This document shows, piece after piece, positions 1 through 9,500 of a stretch of 64,000 bases of DNA. The stretch's first letter is position 1. Each line of letters opens with the position of its first letter. A program made the position numbers and the translations under genes. The notes under the pieces are model-generated. The model saw nothing but the letters and a program-made list of their open reading frames with translations, was not told the origin of the DNA and did not search any database. The stretch lies in the NCBI GenBank assembly GCA_964480365.1, contig CAYZPM010000012.1, positions 17,898-81,897 on the forward strand, read 5' to 3'. This DNA is from CAIQPV01 sp964480365 (lineage in GTDB: Bacteria; Pseudomonadota; Gammaproteobacteria; Burkholderiales; Gallionellaceae).

Positions 1-193
1 GGATAAAATCGAGCATCCGGTTGGGTCAAAGGGATATTTGACGAATGGCGGTTCTCGGGAAGCGTAAAATCATAGCTGACTGTCGCAAAGAAGTTAGGAA
101 GAGGCGCTTGGTCAAACAAAAAAGATATGTCAGCTTCGATTTGAGACGGTCACCACAATCCTAAATCAACCACAGATTATGGATACCCAAAAT

Positions 194-2038
<1,845 letters not shown>

Positions 2039-2331
2039 AATTTTGATATTTTTTACGCAATGGTGCTTAAAGGTGGGGACTCGGATTCGGTATTGGACAG
2101 CTACGATTTGGCGACGCCTGCCCAAATCTGCTGCGTCTTCGCTCAGTATGGCACAAATATGGGACACCGTTGAGTGTGGCGAGCTGCCTCAAAATAAAAG
2201 TTACCGAAACAACAAAGGTAATCTGACGACATGGAAAAACGAGAACTCGAAAGAATTGGCTTTTTTAGCCAAACGGGTAGAATAAAAACTTGAAGATTAC
2301 TTAATCGGCAACTTAAAGCGGGGTAACTGCC

Positions 2332-3042
2332 ATGACTACAGTTTCCAACGTATCGACATCCGGCACTTTCGGATACAACACGCCTGCAACAAACAACGCG
2401 CCAACAACCAGCGCAAGCGGTTCCGTGAACCAAAATTCCAATCAGGCGGCGGTGCAATCAACTTTGGCGGTGGTGGAAAGTGCAATTACATCTTTAGGCA
2501 ATAGCGCATCTTCGCCATTGACCTATAACGCTGCTGGACTGATTGGTTCAACTCAGCAAGCAACATCGTCTAATCCAACTGCTACAACGACAAGTGCTCA
2601 AGCAAAGGCTGATGTTCTCGCGGCAGAAAACGTCGTAACCCAAACGCTGAATTCATTATTTTCATCTGACTCATCGTCTAATTCGTCCAGTTCGAATAAT
2701 TCGTCCCTTTTTACTTTGCCCGGAACATCAAGCACTACCTCAACTACTGCAACATCCACTACCGCAACGACAAGCGCGCAAGCACAGGCTGATGTTCTTG
2801 CGGCAGAGAACGCCGTGAGCCAAACGCTGAGTTCATTATTTTCGTCTGGCTCATCGTCTAATTCATCCAGTTCGAATAATTCGTCCCTTTTTGCTCTGCC
2901 CGGAACATCAAGCACCACTTCAACTACTGCAACATCAACTAACGCATCGACAAGCGCGCAATCAGCACAGGATGCTGTTCTCGCAGCACAAAATGCCGTA
3001 ACCAATACGCTTAATTCGTTAGGCTCTTCCTCCGGACACTAA
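2332..3042 (+). CDS. Ser/Thr/Asn-rich protein with 60-residue internal repeats
   Basis: No function is recognised. The 236-residue protein is low-complexity, rich in Ser, Thr, Asn and Ala. It contains about two and a half copies of a 60-residue repeat: an alanine-rich helix-like segment (TSAQAxADVLAAEN, then QTLxSLFSS), a serine-asparagine run (SSNSSSSNNSSLF) and a threonine-rich linker (LPGTSSTTSTTATST). The repeats have a 180-bp period at DNA level, with units starting near 2587, 2767 and 2947, and are nearly identical, which implies recent duplication. There is no signal peptide or membrane segment. The start is set by a G-rich Shine-Dalgarno-like stretch (GGGGTAA) before the ATG. It lies alone between recQ, which is divergent, and an EamA transporter. 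A structural or secreted surface role is possible but unproven. Confidence 0.75.
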   Translation: MTTVSNVSTSGTFGYNTPATNNAPTTSASGSVNQNSNQAAVQSTLAVVESAITSLGNSASSPLTYNAAGLIGSTQQATSSNPTATTTSAQAKADVLAAENVVTQTLNSLFSSDSSSNSSSSNNSSLFTLPGTSSTTSTTATSTTATTSAQAQADVLAAENAVSQTLSSLFSSGSSSNSSSSNNSSLFALPGTSSTTSTTATSTNASTSAQSAQDAVLAAQNAVTNTLNSLGSSSGH

Positions 3043-3236
3043 AGGCTTCCATGATGCAATGCGCTACACCCTTATCAATCACTACAAACCGACTGTGGCT
3101 ACGGACGCTATCCTACTGCTGCAGCTCGTTCCCGTTTTAATTTAATCGTTTTACTTAACTGGGCAACTGCGGGTCTGTCCGCGTTGCTTCATGCTTGCCA
3201 AAGACCTGCGCCAGCCAACCTAATGGGTCTTTGATC

Positions 3237-4160
3237 ATGGCGAACAATACACGAAGTATTTTGGGTAATCAGGATGCGCTTCTCGGCGTGGCCTTTGCGC
3301 TGCTCGCGGCGGTCGGTTTTTCGGCCAAGGCCATCCTGGTCAAATTGGCCTATCTCGACAGCGTGGATGCGGTGACGCTACTGGCGTTACGCATGGCATT
3401 CTCGGTGCCGTTCTTTATCGGCGTAGCACTCTGGGCCAAACGACAACATGCCGAGCCGCTAAACCAGCATGACCGGATGTTGGTGTTGGCGCTGGGCTTG
3501 ATCGGCTATTACCTCTCCAGTTTTCTGGATTTTCTCGGGTTGCAATACATCACCGCCGGACTGGAGCGGCTAATTCTGTTTCTCTATCCCACGATGACGG
3601 TAATTCTCTCCGCGCTGGTGTACAGGCGCGCCATCGGCAAGAAAGTCCTCGCGGCGATGGCATTGTGCTATGCCGGAATCGTACTGGTATTTCTGCACGA
3701 CATGGGGATAAAACAAGGCAGCAGCACTGTATTGGGTGCGTCGCTGATATTCGCCAGCACCTTGTCCTACTCGGTCTATCTGGTGGGTGCGGGACATGCC
3801 ATCGCACGTATCGGTGCGGCGCGCTTTACCGCCTACGCGATGGTGGTGGCAAGCGCGGCCAGCCTGTTTCAGTTCGGCGTTACGCATTCGCTGAGTGCGC
3901 TCGACTTGCCCATGCGGGTGTATGAACTCGCCATCGCCATGGCGATGTTCTCCACGGTGTTGCCGGTGTTTCTGCTCTCCTACGCCATCCGCCGCATCGG
4001 TTCGGGCAGCGCCTCGCTGATCGGCACCATCGGGCCGGTCAGTACGATTTACATGGCTTATGTGTTTTTGCACGAAAACATATCGCTGCTGCAAATTGCC
4101 GGATCGTCGCTGGTGCTGATGGGTGTGCTCATCATCAGCGCCAGCAGTCGGGCACCTTGA
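3237..4160 (+). CDS. EamA/DMT-family inner-membrane transporter
   Basis: This is a drug/metabolite transporter superfamily protein of the EamA type, about 307 residues. It has about ten predicted hydrophobic segments arranged as two five-helix repeats, the usual architecture of the family. The first helix region (ALLGVAFALLAAVGFSAKAI) and the C-terminal half (FSTVLPVFLLSYAIRRIGSGSAS, then GPVSTIYMAYVFLHE) match EamA proteins closely. Substrates cannot be read from sequence; relatives export metabolites or amino acids. The frame extends upstream to a TTG at 3195, but the ATG at 3237 starts just before the first membrane helix and is preferred. No operon partner is apparent. Confidence 0.85.
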   Translation: MANNTRSILGNQDALLGVAFALLAAVGFSAKAILVKLAYLDSVDAVTLLALRMAFSVPFFIGVALWAKRQHAEPLNQHDRMLVLALGLIGYYLSSFLDFLGLQYITAGLERLILFLYPTMTVILSALVYRRAIGKKVLAAMALCYAGIVLVFLHDMGIKQGSSTVLGASLIFASTLSYSVYLVGAGHAIARIGAARFTAYAMVVASAASLFQFGVTHSLSALDLPMRVYELAIAMAMFSTVLPVFLLSYAIRRIGSGSASLIGTIGPVSTIYMAYVFLHENISLLQIAGSSLVLMGVLIISASSRAP

Positions 4161-4460
4161 AATATCTGCTGCGCGATTTGAGGGTACCTTTGATTGCTGC
4201 GTCGAACCAAAGGAACGTAATCCGCTATCCGTAAAACGAGGCAAAACCTGAGAAAACAGGCGGCGCAAAGCAGCCGGTTAACCATCAGGTAAGATAAGGG
4301 CGACCATGAACCCATATTGCCTATTTGTGCGCTACCGCACAGATAATATGATGTTTAAGGTGTAGATTTAACACTAATGAATTAAATTACAAATCAAGCA
4401 ATAACAGGCGCATTCTGGTCGGATAGACAATCTGTTATGAAAACCTCGAAGGGGGTTATC

Positions 4461-5030
4461 ATGAACCTAGCAATATCGAGTATCTTTTCAGTTCTGGCGG
4501 TGCTCTTGTCGATGCCGTCATTTGCCCAATTATTTGAAGCTAACCCAGTATCGGATGCATCTCCATCCGCAATGACACAACCCATTCCGTCTGGGTTTTA
4601 TAAATACACTGCGGCTGAAAATCAACTGGCAGGAGTGGATACAATCCCCGGTTTTGAAAGCGGGACAAATACATCGTTGAATCTGAAATTTTTCCGCGTC
4701 GATAGCTTGGGCATCACGAATTCCCGCAGCAATATGCTTTCAGGAAATGACCATGCTTCCTTCACTGCAAATGCTCCGATGCCAATAGTAAACGGCACGC
4801 TATGCTTTGTGGGAACCGTTTTCCAGACTCAATTGGATAGCTACGTGACCAAGTGGATTCAAGTCCTGTCGCTGGTGGCTACGCAGAAAATCAATGCCTC
4901 ATTTGCGTATTCAGCAAAGGTCAATAAATTTAGCAACTTTGATTCTGCAATAACTTACAGGCTGCATCCCGCCTCTGATTCAGGCAATTCTGATGTGGTT
5001 GCCAGTATTAAATATAGCATCAAGTTTTAA
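4461..5030 (+). CDS. Secreted protein of unknown function
   Basis: This is an unrecognised 189-residue exported protein. The start is taken at the second in-frame ATG (4461), because a GGGGG tract lies 6-7 bases upstream; the first ATG at 4437 has no such site. The N-terminus is a classic Sec signal peptide (MNLAISSIFSVLAVLLSMPSFAQ, cleavage probably after SFA). The mature part is rich in Ser, Asn and Thr and has alternating hydrophobic stretches near the end (FAYSAKVNKF, ITYRLH, VVASIKYSIKF). The aromatic C-terminal residue could indicate a small outer-membrane beta-barrel. It is followed 13 bases later by a perfect hairpin. Confidence 0.7.
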   Translation: MNLAISSIFSVLAVLLSMPSFAQLFEANPVSDASPSAMTQPIPSGFYKYTAAENQLAGVDTIPGFESGTNTSLNLKFFRVDSLGITNSRSNMLSGNDHASFTANAPMPIVNGTLCFVGTVFQTQLDSYVTKWIQVLSLVATQKINASFAYSAKVNKFSNFDSAITYRLHPASDSGNSDVVASIKYSIKF

Positions 5031-5043
5031 TCCAAATATCTAA

Positions 5044-5083
5044 TAGCACCGTCACTCCCGCCTACGCGGGAGTGACGGTGCTA
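5044..5083. repeat. Perfect 18-bp-stem palindrome, dRS3-like
   Basis: A perfect inverted repeat has an 18-bp stem (TAGCACCGTCACTCCCGC and its complement) and a 4-base loop CTAC. It sits between two convergent genes. Its core ACTCCCGC...GCGGGAGT is a variant of the ATTCCC-N8-GGGAAT palindromes at 22549, 46892 and 47047, and the flank GGTGCTAATGGA recurs as TGTGCTAACGGA near 47070. No T-run follows, so it is better read as a dispersed palindrome that may also stop transcription from both sides. Confidence 0.85.
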
Positions 5084-5129
5084 ATGGATTATCCGGGATG
5101 AAAAATCATGGATTACTCCGCTGCCCTGA

Positions 5130-5552
5130 TTATTTTAAAAGCGCATTGGCGATATCGCGCTTGTGTTCTTCCTCTTGAATCAGGATGTCCTCCAACACCC
5201 GACGCAAGCCATATTCCTTGAGCGCCTCTGCCTGACCGATGCGTTCTTTGTAGCGGGTGATGGCGTTATCTTCGCCCCATAAATCCTGTTTAAGCATCTC
5301 CAGGCTGTTCGGTGAAATTTCGCGTTTCTCAACATCAACGGTGGGAACGCCGCCGAGAAAATCGATCTGCTCGGATACCATGACGGCATGCTGCATTTCT
5401 TGTTGCGCGTGGATCAGCAACTCTTTCTGAATGGAGTCGAATTGTGCACCGTTAATCGCCGCTGCGTGCTGCACATACTGGACGGCGGCGGCGTATTCCC
5501 ATTCCAGATCCTTGTTGAGTTCCGCCAACAACTTTTTCTTGGTGATTTTCAT
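5130..5552 (-). CDS. Ferritin-like diiron protein (bacterioferritin-type)
   Basis: This is a 140-residue four-helix-bundle protein of the ferritin-like superfamily, likely binding a diiron centre for iron oxidation, storage or oxygen protection. Candidate ligands follow the usual pattern: E19 in the first helix (LEWEYAAAVQY), E52 and H55 (QQEMQHA), E94 (WGEDNAI) and E127-x-x-H130 (EEEH). It is shorter than true bacterioferritin (about 155-160), so cage assembly is uncertain. The ATG at 5552 is supported by an excellent Shine-Dalgarno (GGAGGTG, 4 bases before the start), which rules out the in-frame upstream start at 5588. It fits with the DUF4142 protein nearby and the iron genes at 45-47 kb. 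Confidence 0.88.
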   Translation of the reverse strand: MKITKKKLLAELNKDLEWEYAAAVQYVQHAAAINGAQFDSIQKELLIHAQQEMQHAVMVSEQIDFLGGVPTVDVEKREISPNSLEMLKQDLWGEDNAITRYKERIGQAEALKEYGLRRVLEDILIQEEEHKRDIANALLK

Positions 5553-5966
5553 TTTGCACCTCCGATGGTTGAGAGAAAGACTGTCCAATACTGTACATGA
5601 TTCGGCCTGCTTGCTTCAAGCATAGCCCGCCAGCTTTATTTTCGCATGTTGTGGATTGGATTGGCAGGATGTTAAAAAATAGGTTCGGCGCGATTGTGTA
5701 ATTTATATCCGATGTTTTGTGAATACCCGAAGGGTTCAGCCATTTCGTTACTTCAATGATTGCTCCGGTTGCTTCCGGCAGGAACGGGTGCCGGGTGGGA
5801 TTTACTGCCACTGGGAAAGTGCCACCTCAACATTGGCTGCATGCCGATTTTCAATTATTTTGTTGTGTATGTCATAGCCATGGACGGGATGCCGGCCTGA
5901 AATGCATTTTTCAGTTGCACATAATGTTTGACCAGGATCCCGAATCCAATATCTACATAGTTACGA
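5553..5966. other. 414-bp intergenic stretch with no convincing gene
   Basis: This region between the ferritin-like gene and the DUF4142 gene carries the promoter and leader of the ferritin-like gene. Short open frames exist on both strands but none has a ribosome-binding site together with protein-like composition. I see no strong inverted repeat, tRNA or Fur-box-like sequence here. Confidence 0.6.
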
Positions 5967-6560
5967 TTATTGGGCAATCTTCCCGGCCAACTTCTCGGTT
6001 TGCGACAAATGATGCTCGAACGCGGGAAGAATAGCCGTGAAGTGTTCTTTCAACTCTGGGCAAGTGGCGGAAGGCAACAGCAATCCGCGAACAGCATCGA
6101 TCGCGGCACGATGAAATGCCACCTCATGCTTCAAATATGCCCTGTCAAATTCGTCTCCCTTGAGCGCCGATAAATTGATCATCGTTTTGCTGTGTTCGAT
6201 AGCCGCTGCATCTCGCTCGTCAGGCAACGATGGGGACACCTTGCATTTCGCTGCCAAATCGAAAGCCGCTTGACGAACACCTATGTGGTCAGACGAGACA
6301 TGAGCAGCCAATTTACGCACCGCATCCGAATGCGATTGCGACCGCCCCAGCAGCGCCGTCTCGATGTCAAAACCATTGACCTGGACGTAAATTCCAATGA
6401 TTTGCGCGTCGTTAAGAGTTCCTGCAGTCGCTAAACCGCCGAGTCCAAAACAGGCAACCATTACCGAGGCGAATGCTACGGACAGCGTACGGACAACCTT
6501 GGTGGTGACGCTCATTTGCTCTCTGCCGCGAACATCTACGATACTCTGATTCATCAACAT
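5967..6560 (-). CDS. DUF4142 exported ferritin-fold protein
   Basis: This 197-residue protein is of the DUF4142 type, predicted to be exported and to form a helical bundle. After a basic N-terminus there is a hydrophobic signal segment (VVRTLSVAFASVMVACFGLGGLATA). The mature part begins LNDAQIIGIYVQVNGFDIETA, typical of the family, followed by His- and Glu-rich helices (SHSDAVRKLAAHVSSDH, AYLKHEVAFHRAAIDAV, ILPAFEHHLSQTEKLA) that could bind metal. The ATG at 6560 has a strong site (AAAGGAG, 6 bases away), so the longer frame to 6716 is rejected. Family members are often associated with stress, but no biochemical function is established that I can name. Confidence 0.85.
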   Translation of the reverse strand: MLMNQSIVDVRGREQMSVTTKVVRTLSVAFASVMVACFGLGGLATAGTLNDAQIIGIYVQVNGFDIETALLGRSQSHSDAVRKLAAHVSSDHIGVRQAAFDLAAKCKVSPSLPDERDAAAIEHSKTMINLSALKGDEFDRAYLKHEVAFHRAAIDAVRGLLLPSATCPELKEHFTAILPAFEHHLSQTEKLAGKIAQ

Positions 6561-6784
6561 ATTGATCTCCTTTGAGTTGGCTACTAAGGTTGTAGCGTCG
6601 CTCAAGGTACCAATCTGCCTTTTGAAAGTCTGTACCAAAAGATACAGTAAACAAAAGCTGCAACTGAGTATCTGGGATGAGCAGTTGCAAATAACCGGAC
6701 TACACTTCGCCACCAACGACGGTCAGCTACGGCGTTCACAACCCGGATGAGCGTCCCTTCAGTCTATCGGGTTTGGAACGCCCG

Positions 6785-7438
6785 TTAAGGCGTTCGGGCA
6801 TGCAATCGCTCGGCGTTCAGGATGCGTATGCAGCGGCGACCTGTTTCAACGCCGCCGCTGGTAACCATCGGGCGCAGCAGCCGGGCGATGACCTCCCGCG
6901 TCGTGCCCAAATGCGAAGCGATCTCCTGCTGAGTCATCGCCAGTTCACCGTTTGATGCAGCATGGTGAAGGAGAAAATGTGCCAGTCGCTGATCGAGATG
7001 GCAAGAGTGTATATGTTCGAGCTCGTCCATCAGGCGAAAAACCAGCGTGGACAACGCGCGCACAGTCAAGTCCTGGATCGCCGGTTCGCGCTGGAACAGT
7101 GCCCGGTAAGTCGCGCCTGGAATCACGGCAACGGTGGTCGCGGCATCGGTACGCACCCAGGCGGGATAAAGGAGGTCGTTGAAGAGACAGTTTAGCGCCA
7201 ACACGCAAGTTTCTCCGGGGCTGATGAAATAGAGCGTGGCCTCGGTACCGTCCGGCGCATGGGTAAAAACGCGCAGCCGTCCGGACATGACCACATAGGC
7301 ACCTGACACCTGCTGGCCCTTGCGGATGAGAGTGGCAGACAATGGGAATTGCCGCTCCTGGATGGCTCGCAGCAAGGTCTCCTGTGCTTCGTTGGAGACG
7401 AGGGCAAAAGCGCCGAGTGCATCCACTTTAATCGCCAT
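6785..7438 (-). CDS. Crp/Fnr-family transcriptional regulator
   Basis: This 217-residue cAMP-receptor/FNR-type regulator has an N-terminal cyclic-nucleotide-binding-like beta-roll (residues about 20-125, with the turn GQQVSGAYVVMSGRLRVF), a dimerisation helix and a C-terminal winged helix. The recognition region is TQQEIASHLGTTREVIARLL. The FNR-type N-terminal cysteine cluster is absent; two cysteines (CVLALNC) lie in the beta-roll. The ligand is therefore unknown. The start has AGAGGAA upstream and lies 19 bases after the cupin stop, so it is the last gene of a MAPEG-SDR-cupin-Crp operon and may regulate that operon. Confidence 0.88.
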   Translation of the reverse strand: MAIKVDALGAFALVSNEAQETLLRAIQERQFPLSATLIRKGQQVSGAYVVMSGRLRVFTHAPDGTEATLYFISPGETCVLALNCLFNDLLYPAWVRTDAATTVAVIPGATYRALFQREPAIQDLTVRALSTLVFRLMDELEHIHSCHLDQRLAHFLLHHAASNGELAMTQQEIASHLGTTREVIARLLRPMVTSGGVETGRRCIRILNAERLHARTP

Positions 7439-7457
7439 TTTTAATTCCTCTACGTAA

Positions 7458-8147
7458 TCATGCGTTGTGTGAATCAAACACGTTGCCGGAATGAGGATCG
7501 GAGATGCCACCTCGCTTGATCCATAGCAGGGCACCTTCAGGGCTTGCGAGCGGCAGGCTTGCATCCGCAGGGTTGCGTAGCCAAGTCCACGCGCCCATCA
7601 CCCCGAACTCGGCGCTGTGCACCGTGCCGTCAATTACTAATATCTCCTCGCCGCCGACATGATCGCGTGCATCCAGGGTCCCGCCTGCTGACAGTTCGAC
7701 CATTACAACTTCCTCGCGGGAACTTGAATGGAGGCATTCGCATCCGCCGTTGCCGTTGCTAATCCGCATGAGACGGGAGTTGACGATGACGCGGCACATA
7801 TCTATCGCACTCATCTGCCCAAGCTTCACCAGGATGATGCAGCCGTCTTCGCTGAATGGTGAATGGACAAAGCCGGGCGGATTGCGTACGTAAGTACCTC
7901 GCGGATAGTTGCCATGTTCGTCGGAAAATACGCCGTCAAGTACCAGAAATTCTTCGCCTCCTGGATGAGGATGCATATAGAAAGAACTGCCTGGCGCGTA
8001 GCAGACAATGGAGCTGGCGCGCTGGACGATTTCGTCGCCATCGCGTTCGAGCATACGCCGTTTCACGCCCTCACATGGCGATGCAGTCCAAGCCATTTCG
8101 CCAGCTTTCACGACTACTGCACAGTGCAAATCCAGATTCAGTTTCAT
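7458..8147 (-). CDS. Bicupin, ChrR-like cupin protein
   Basis: This 229-residue protein has two cupin modules. The first carries a metal-site pattern (SFYMHPHPGGEEFLVLDG, then NPPGFVHSPF). The second (ARDHVGGEEILVIDG, then LRNPADASLP) keeps part of it. It resembles the ChrR/anti-sigma-type cupin family, which binds zinc or other metals, but there is no N-terminal anti-sigma domain here. The ATG at 8147 begins 5 bases beyond the SDR stop codon; the longer frame to 8288 lies inside the SDR gene and is rejected. Operon context with a MAPEG protein and an SDR suggests detoxification or redox stress, which is inference. Confidence 0.82.
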   Translation of the reverse strand: MKLNLDLHCAVVVKAGEMAWTASPCEGVKRRMLERDGDEIVQRASSIVCYAPGSSFYMHPHPGGEEFLVLDGVFSDEHGNYPRGTYVRNPPGFVHSPFSEDGCIILVKLGQMSAIDMCRVIVNSRLMRISNGNGGCECLHSSSREEVVMVELSAGGTLDARDHVGGEEILVIDGTVHSAEFGVMGAWTWLRNPADASLPLASPEGALLWIKRGGISDPHSGNVFDSHNA

Positions 8148-8151
8148 GGCA

Positions 8152-8835
8152 TCAAAACTTTTCGCACCAAGGCCGCATATCGATCTCGTGGGTCCAAGCG
8201 CGCGCATCCTGTTTCGACAGCGCGAGATATGCATTGGCGACGGCTTGAGGATCCAGACTGGTCTCCGGCATACCGCCGAAACGCGCAACCGACGGCGTGC
8301 CAGCCATTAGCCCATCGAGCACTACATGGGCGACATGGATACCCTGAGGCTGAAATTCCCGTGCCAGAGACTGGGCGAGGCCGCGCAAGGCGAACTTCGC
8401 CGACCCGAATGCGGCAGCATGGGGACCTGCCTTGACCGAAGCGGTGGCGCCGGAAAACAGCAAGATTCCGGTACCCCTGTTCAGCATGGATGGAAGCACC
8501 GCCCGCGTGCAATGGACAGCACCCAATACAGAGGTTTGCCACGCAGACTCGAATTCGGTCACTGGTGTATCCAGGAAGGGTGCCATGATCAGATGCGCTG
8601 CGTTGTAGATCAGCACGTCGATGGCACCGGCCTCGTCCGCCCATGCATTGCAGGCGGCCTCAACTTCGGCAGCGCGGGTCAAGTCGGCGCGTATCACCCG
8701 CACGTCGGCCAGTTCACCGATACGCCCGGAGCGCGCAAGCACAGCCACGGCGTCGCCATTTTCGGAGAAGACCCGAGCAAGCGCAGCACCGAGTCCTGTC
8801 CCGGCACCTGCGACGAGGACGGTTCGGCGAGTCAT
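8152..8835 (-). CDS. SDR-family oxidoreductase with Phe at the catalytic Tyr position
   Basis: This 227-residue short-chain dehydrogenase/reductase has the Rossmann nucleotide motif GAGTGLG near the N-terminus, NAA at the NAG position (LIYNAAH) and a catalytic-loop serine (FSGATAS). The YxxxK motif reads FGSAK, so the usual catalytic tyrosine is phenylalanine (codon TTC). The segment FALRGLAQSLAREFQPQG followed by HVAHVVLDG is a recognisable SDR subgroup in which I recall the substitution being frequent, so this is probably a subgroup trait. The ATG at 8835 overlaps the MAPEG stop as TAATG, indicating translational coupling. The substrate is unknown. Confidence 0.86.
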   Translation of the reverse strand: MTRRTVLVAGAGTGLGAALARVFSENGDAVAVLARSGRIGELADVRVIRADLTRAAEVEAACNAWADEAGAIDVLIYNAAHLIMAPFLDTPVTEFESAWQTSVLGAVHCTRAVLPSMLNRGTGILLFSGATASVKAGPHAAAFGSAKFALRGLAQSLAREFQPQGIHVAHVVLDGLMAGTPSVARFGGMPETSLDPQAVANAYLALSKQDARAWTHEIDMRPWCEKF

Positions 8836-9242
8836 TACATCATACCCAAAGCACGCAGTACGAGGATCACGATACCACCCCATCCGCCAAAGAATGCCAG
8901 CGTGCGCATCACCGGAATGCCAGCGGTATAGACAAGATAGTGCGCCAGACGGGAAAAGAAGTAGAGCGCGCAGGCAAAGGAGGTCATGGAATTTCCCAGA
9001 TTCAGCATTTGCACCACCAGCACTGCCGGTGCGAACAGCACCAGATTCTCCACGGCATTGGCATGTGCCTTCTTCGCCCGCTGCACCCATTCGGCCACAT
9101 CGGCATCGGTTGCGTGATTGGACATGGCGCTACCAAGACCGCTGACAGCGATACGGTTGAGAACGTAGGGAAAGGCCATCAGTGCGGTGACCCCCACGGT
9201 AAGTGTCAGCCAATAAAGTTCATTCGACATTTCATGCAACAT
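8835..9242 (-). CDS. MAPEG-family membrane protein
   Basis: This 135-residue integral membrane protein with four hydrophobic segments is of the MAPEG family (membrane-associated proteins in eicosanoid and glutathione metabolism). Typical features are the AxxNxxENLxxF-like segment (RAKKAHANAVENLVLFAPAV) and the tyrosine-rich third helix (LYFFSRLAHYLVYTAGIP). The ATG at 9242 has an AAGGAG site 7 bases upstream. It is the first gene of the MAPEG-SDR-cupin-Crp operon; the 258 bp upstream, before the TPR-methyltransferase stop, should hold the promoter. A glutathione-conjugating or peroxide role is possible but not shown. Confidence 0.86.
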   Translation of the reverse strand: MLHEMSNELYWLTLTVGVTALMAFPYVLNRIAVSGLGSAMSNHATDADVAEWVQRAKKAHANAVENLVLFAPAVLVVQMLNLGNSMTSFACALYFFSRLAHYLVYTAGIPVMRTLAFFGGWGGIVILVLRALGMM

Positions 9243-9500
9243 TAAGGACTCCTTATAATATTTTTCAAACGATTAATAACGGACTGCGTCTATGCAGTGA
9301 CGTAAGAATAAGGAAACGGCGAAGGCCCGTCTGTAGCAAATGATACATAGTTAGAAGATCGTTCGGCGAAGGCCGGTGCGAGCACTACAAAAACAGTGGG
9401 GCAAGTCTAGATTAAGATGCAAGCTACTACATGTGGGCAGGTTGGCTGATTGTCGCTGAACTAAGGTTGTTCAGGGTCCGAAACATTTTGTTTGAGAATC

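Noticed and set aside
1..149. Open minus-strand frame reaching the left edge (contains FFATVSYDFTLPENRH)
   Set aside because: No start codon with ribosome-binding site, upstream stop at 150-152; could be a fragment of a gene outside, but cannot be supported.
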